Origin: an uncultured Bacteroidales bacterium
Lineage (GTDB): Bacteria; Bacteroidota; Bacteroidia; Bacteroidales; Muribaculaceae
Length of the DNA: 9,495 bases
NCBI GenBank assembly: GCA_947175585.1
Contig: CAMWNL010000034.1
Coordinates: 1 to 9,495, forward strand
Direction of reading: 5' to 3'
The notes under the pieces are model-generated. The model was not told the origin of the DNA. It searched no databases and saw only the letters and a list, made by a program, of their open reading frames with translations. A program made the position numbers and the translations under genes. This document shows, piece by piece, positions 8,627 through 9,495 of this stretch. The first letter of the stretch is position 1, and every line of letters begins with the position of its first letter.

Positions 8627-9495
8627 TTAGTTTATATCAATTGGATAAGTAAAGCGAATAGGATCATCATATTGCTCCTGTAGGTTCTTGAGCTTGCCCA
8701 TCATGACCGTTGTGACACTGTCTGTGCCGGGCTGTCCGTAAATGTTGTGCATTTCGGTCGGGTCTTCAGCCAGATCATAGAGTTCCCATTGGTCAATATC
8801 GTTGTAGAAATGGATTAACTTGTAACGGTCGTCACGCACACCGTAGTGACGCTTCACCGAGTGCTCGGCGGGATATTCATAGAAATGATAGTAGAGGGCG
8901 TCGCGCCAGTCTTCAGGATGCTCGCCCTTGAGCAGGGGAAGCAACGACACACCCTGCATATCCTCAGGCACCTCTACTCCGGCGAGGTCGAGGAATGTAG
9001 GACCATAGTCGATATTCTGAACCATCTCATCTATATCTCCCTTGCGGTCAAAGCCTTCAGGGAGGTGCATGATAAGAGGAGTATGGAAAGACTCCTCATA
9101 CATGAATCGCTTGTCAAACCATCCGTGCTCACCCATATAGAATCCCTGGTCTGACGTGTAAACCACCAGCGTATTGTCAAGCAGATCGTTCTCTTCAAGA
9201 TAGTCAATCACCCTACCTACGTTGTCATCAAGACTCTTGACCACTTTGAGATAGTCGCGCATGTAGCGCTGATATTTCCACTCGGCGAGTTCCTTGCCCT
9301 GAAGATTTGCAGCGTAGAATTCCTCGGTAATCGGGTCGTAGAACGCATCCCACGCAGCTCGCTGAGCCGAATCCATGCGGCCGACGTATGACTCGTAACG
9401 CTCCTTGAGAGCGCTGTTTTTGTCGGCGCGGTTCATCTTGAGGTCATAGATCGGATCCATGTCGGCAAAGATACTCATCTCCTGCTCGGCGGCAG
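8627..9495 (-). CDS. Family S1 sulfatase, C-terminal part (5' end beyond window); 6S-GlcNAc sulfatase-like
   Basis: The frame is open through the right edge (AAEQE precedes the Met at 9476-9478), so at least 288 C-terminal residues are visible and that Met is internal. The formylglycine motif (C/S-x-P-x-R) lies outside the window and cannot be checked. Visible S1 features are VVYTSDQGFYMGEHGWFDKR, with the Asp and Gln at 9146-9151 expected to bind calcium and with the conserved His and Lys. MYEESFHTPLI and IDYGPTFLDLAG follow, then the C-terminal subdomain with GVRDDRYKLI and WELYDLAEDP. The overall pattern recalls the N-acetylglucosamine-6-sulfatase group (S1_11), but the subfamily call is from memory of motifs. 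It would strip sulfate from glycans so that the following glycosidases can act. First visible gene of the three-gene operon. Confidence 0.88.
   Translation of the reverse strand, partial: AAEQEMSIFADMDPIYDLKMNRADKNSALKERYESYVGRMDSAQRAAWDAFYDPITEEFYAANLQGKELAEWKYQRYMRDYLKVVKSLDDNVGRVIDYLEENDLLDNTLVVYTSDQGFYMGEHGWFDKRFMYEESFHTPLIMHLPEGFDRKGDIDEMVQNIDYGPTFLDLAGVEVPEDMQGVSLLPLLKGEHPEDWRDALYYHFYEYPAEHSVKRHYGVRDDRYKLIHFYNDIDQWELYDLAEDPTEMHNIYGQPGTDSVTTVMMGKLKNLQEQYDDPIRFTYPIDIN

Noticed and set aside
8621..8636. Short TATAAA/TTTATA inverted repeat at the sulfatase-GH2 junction
   Set aside because: The stem is only 6 AT pairs, partly inside the sulfatase stop region, with no sign of a terminator or processing site. 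The genes are most simply cotranscribed.

Overview
The window looks like a chromosomal segment of a gut Bacteroidales bacterium. The signs are a TonB-receptor-type outer-membrane barrel ending in Phe, a CarboxypepD_reg-like secreted protein, a sulfatase/GH2/GH29 glycan cluster, and promoters of the Bacteroidetes TTTG / TAnnTTTG type with no strong Shine-Dalgarno sequences. A Muribaculaceae or Bacteroides relative is likely, but the sequence alone does not settle the genus.

Layout. At the left edge (1-602, + strand) is the 3' end of an outer-membrane beta-barrel gene. A long hairpin at 609-652 separates it from a convergent gene (690-2012, - strand) for a secreted protein of unknown function with an N-terminal carboxypeptidase-regulatory-like domain. 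That gene has a good -7 element at 2039-2046. The gap 2013-2282 otherwise holds only a doubtful 39-codon ORF, possibly a gene relic.

The centre (2283-3528, - strand) is the most interesting part. It is a compact, AT-rich operon of three genes joined by 4-nt ATGA overlaps: a RelE/HigB-like toxin, an XRE-type HigA-like antitoxin with a long C-terminal tail, and a SecB-like chaperone. This is the architecture of a toxin-antitoxin-chaperone (TAC) system, known best from Mycobacterium tuberculosis HigB1-HigA1-Rv1957. It has its own near-consensus promoter (TTTG-N20-TATATTTG, 3497-3528) and, just upstream of that, a perfect 13-bp-arm palindrome (3537-3568) that may be the operator.

The right part (3592-9495, - strand) is a glycan-degradation operon, read right to left: a sulfatase (5' end outside the window), a GH2 beta-galactosidase and a GH29 alpha-L-fucosidase with a C-terminal F5/8-type-C-like module. 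Gaps are 18 and 13 nt, and a strong intrinsic terminator follows (3593-3633). The three activities fit removal of 6-sulfate, galactose and Lewis-type fucose from host mucin-like glycans. That substrate is inferred from family membership. The operon promoter and any SusC/SusD pair or regulator lie outside the window.
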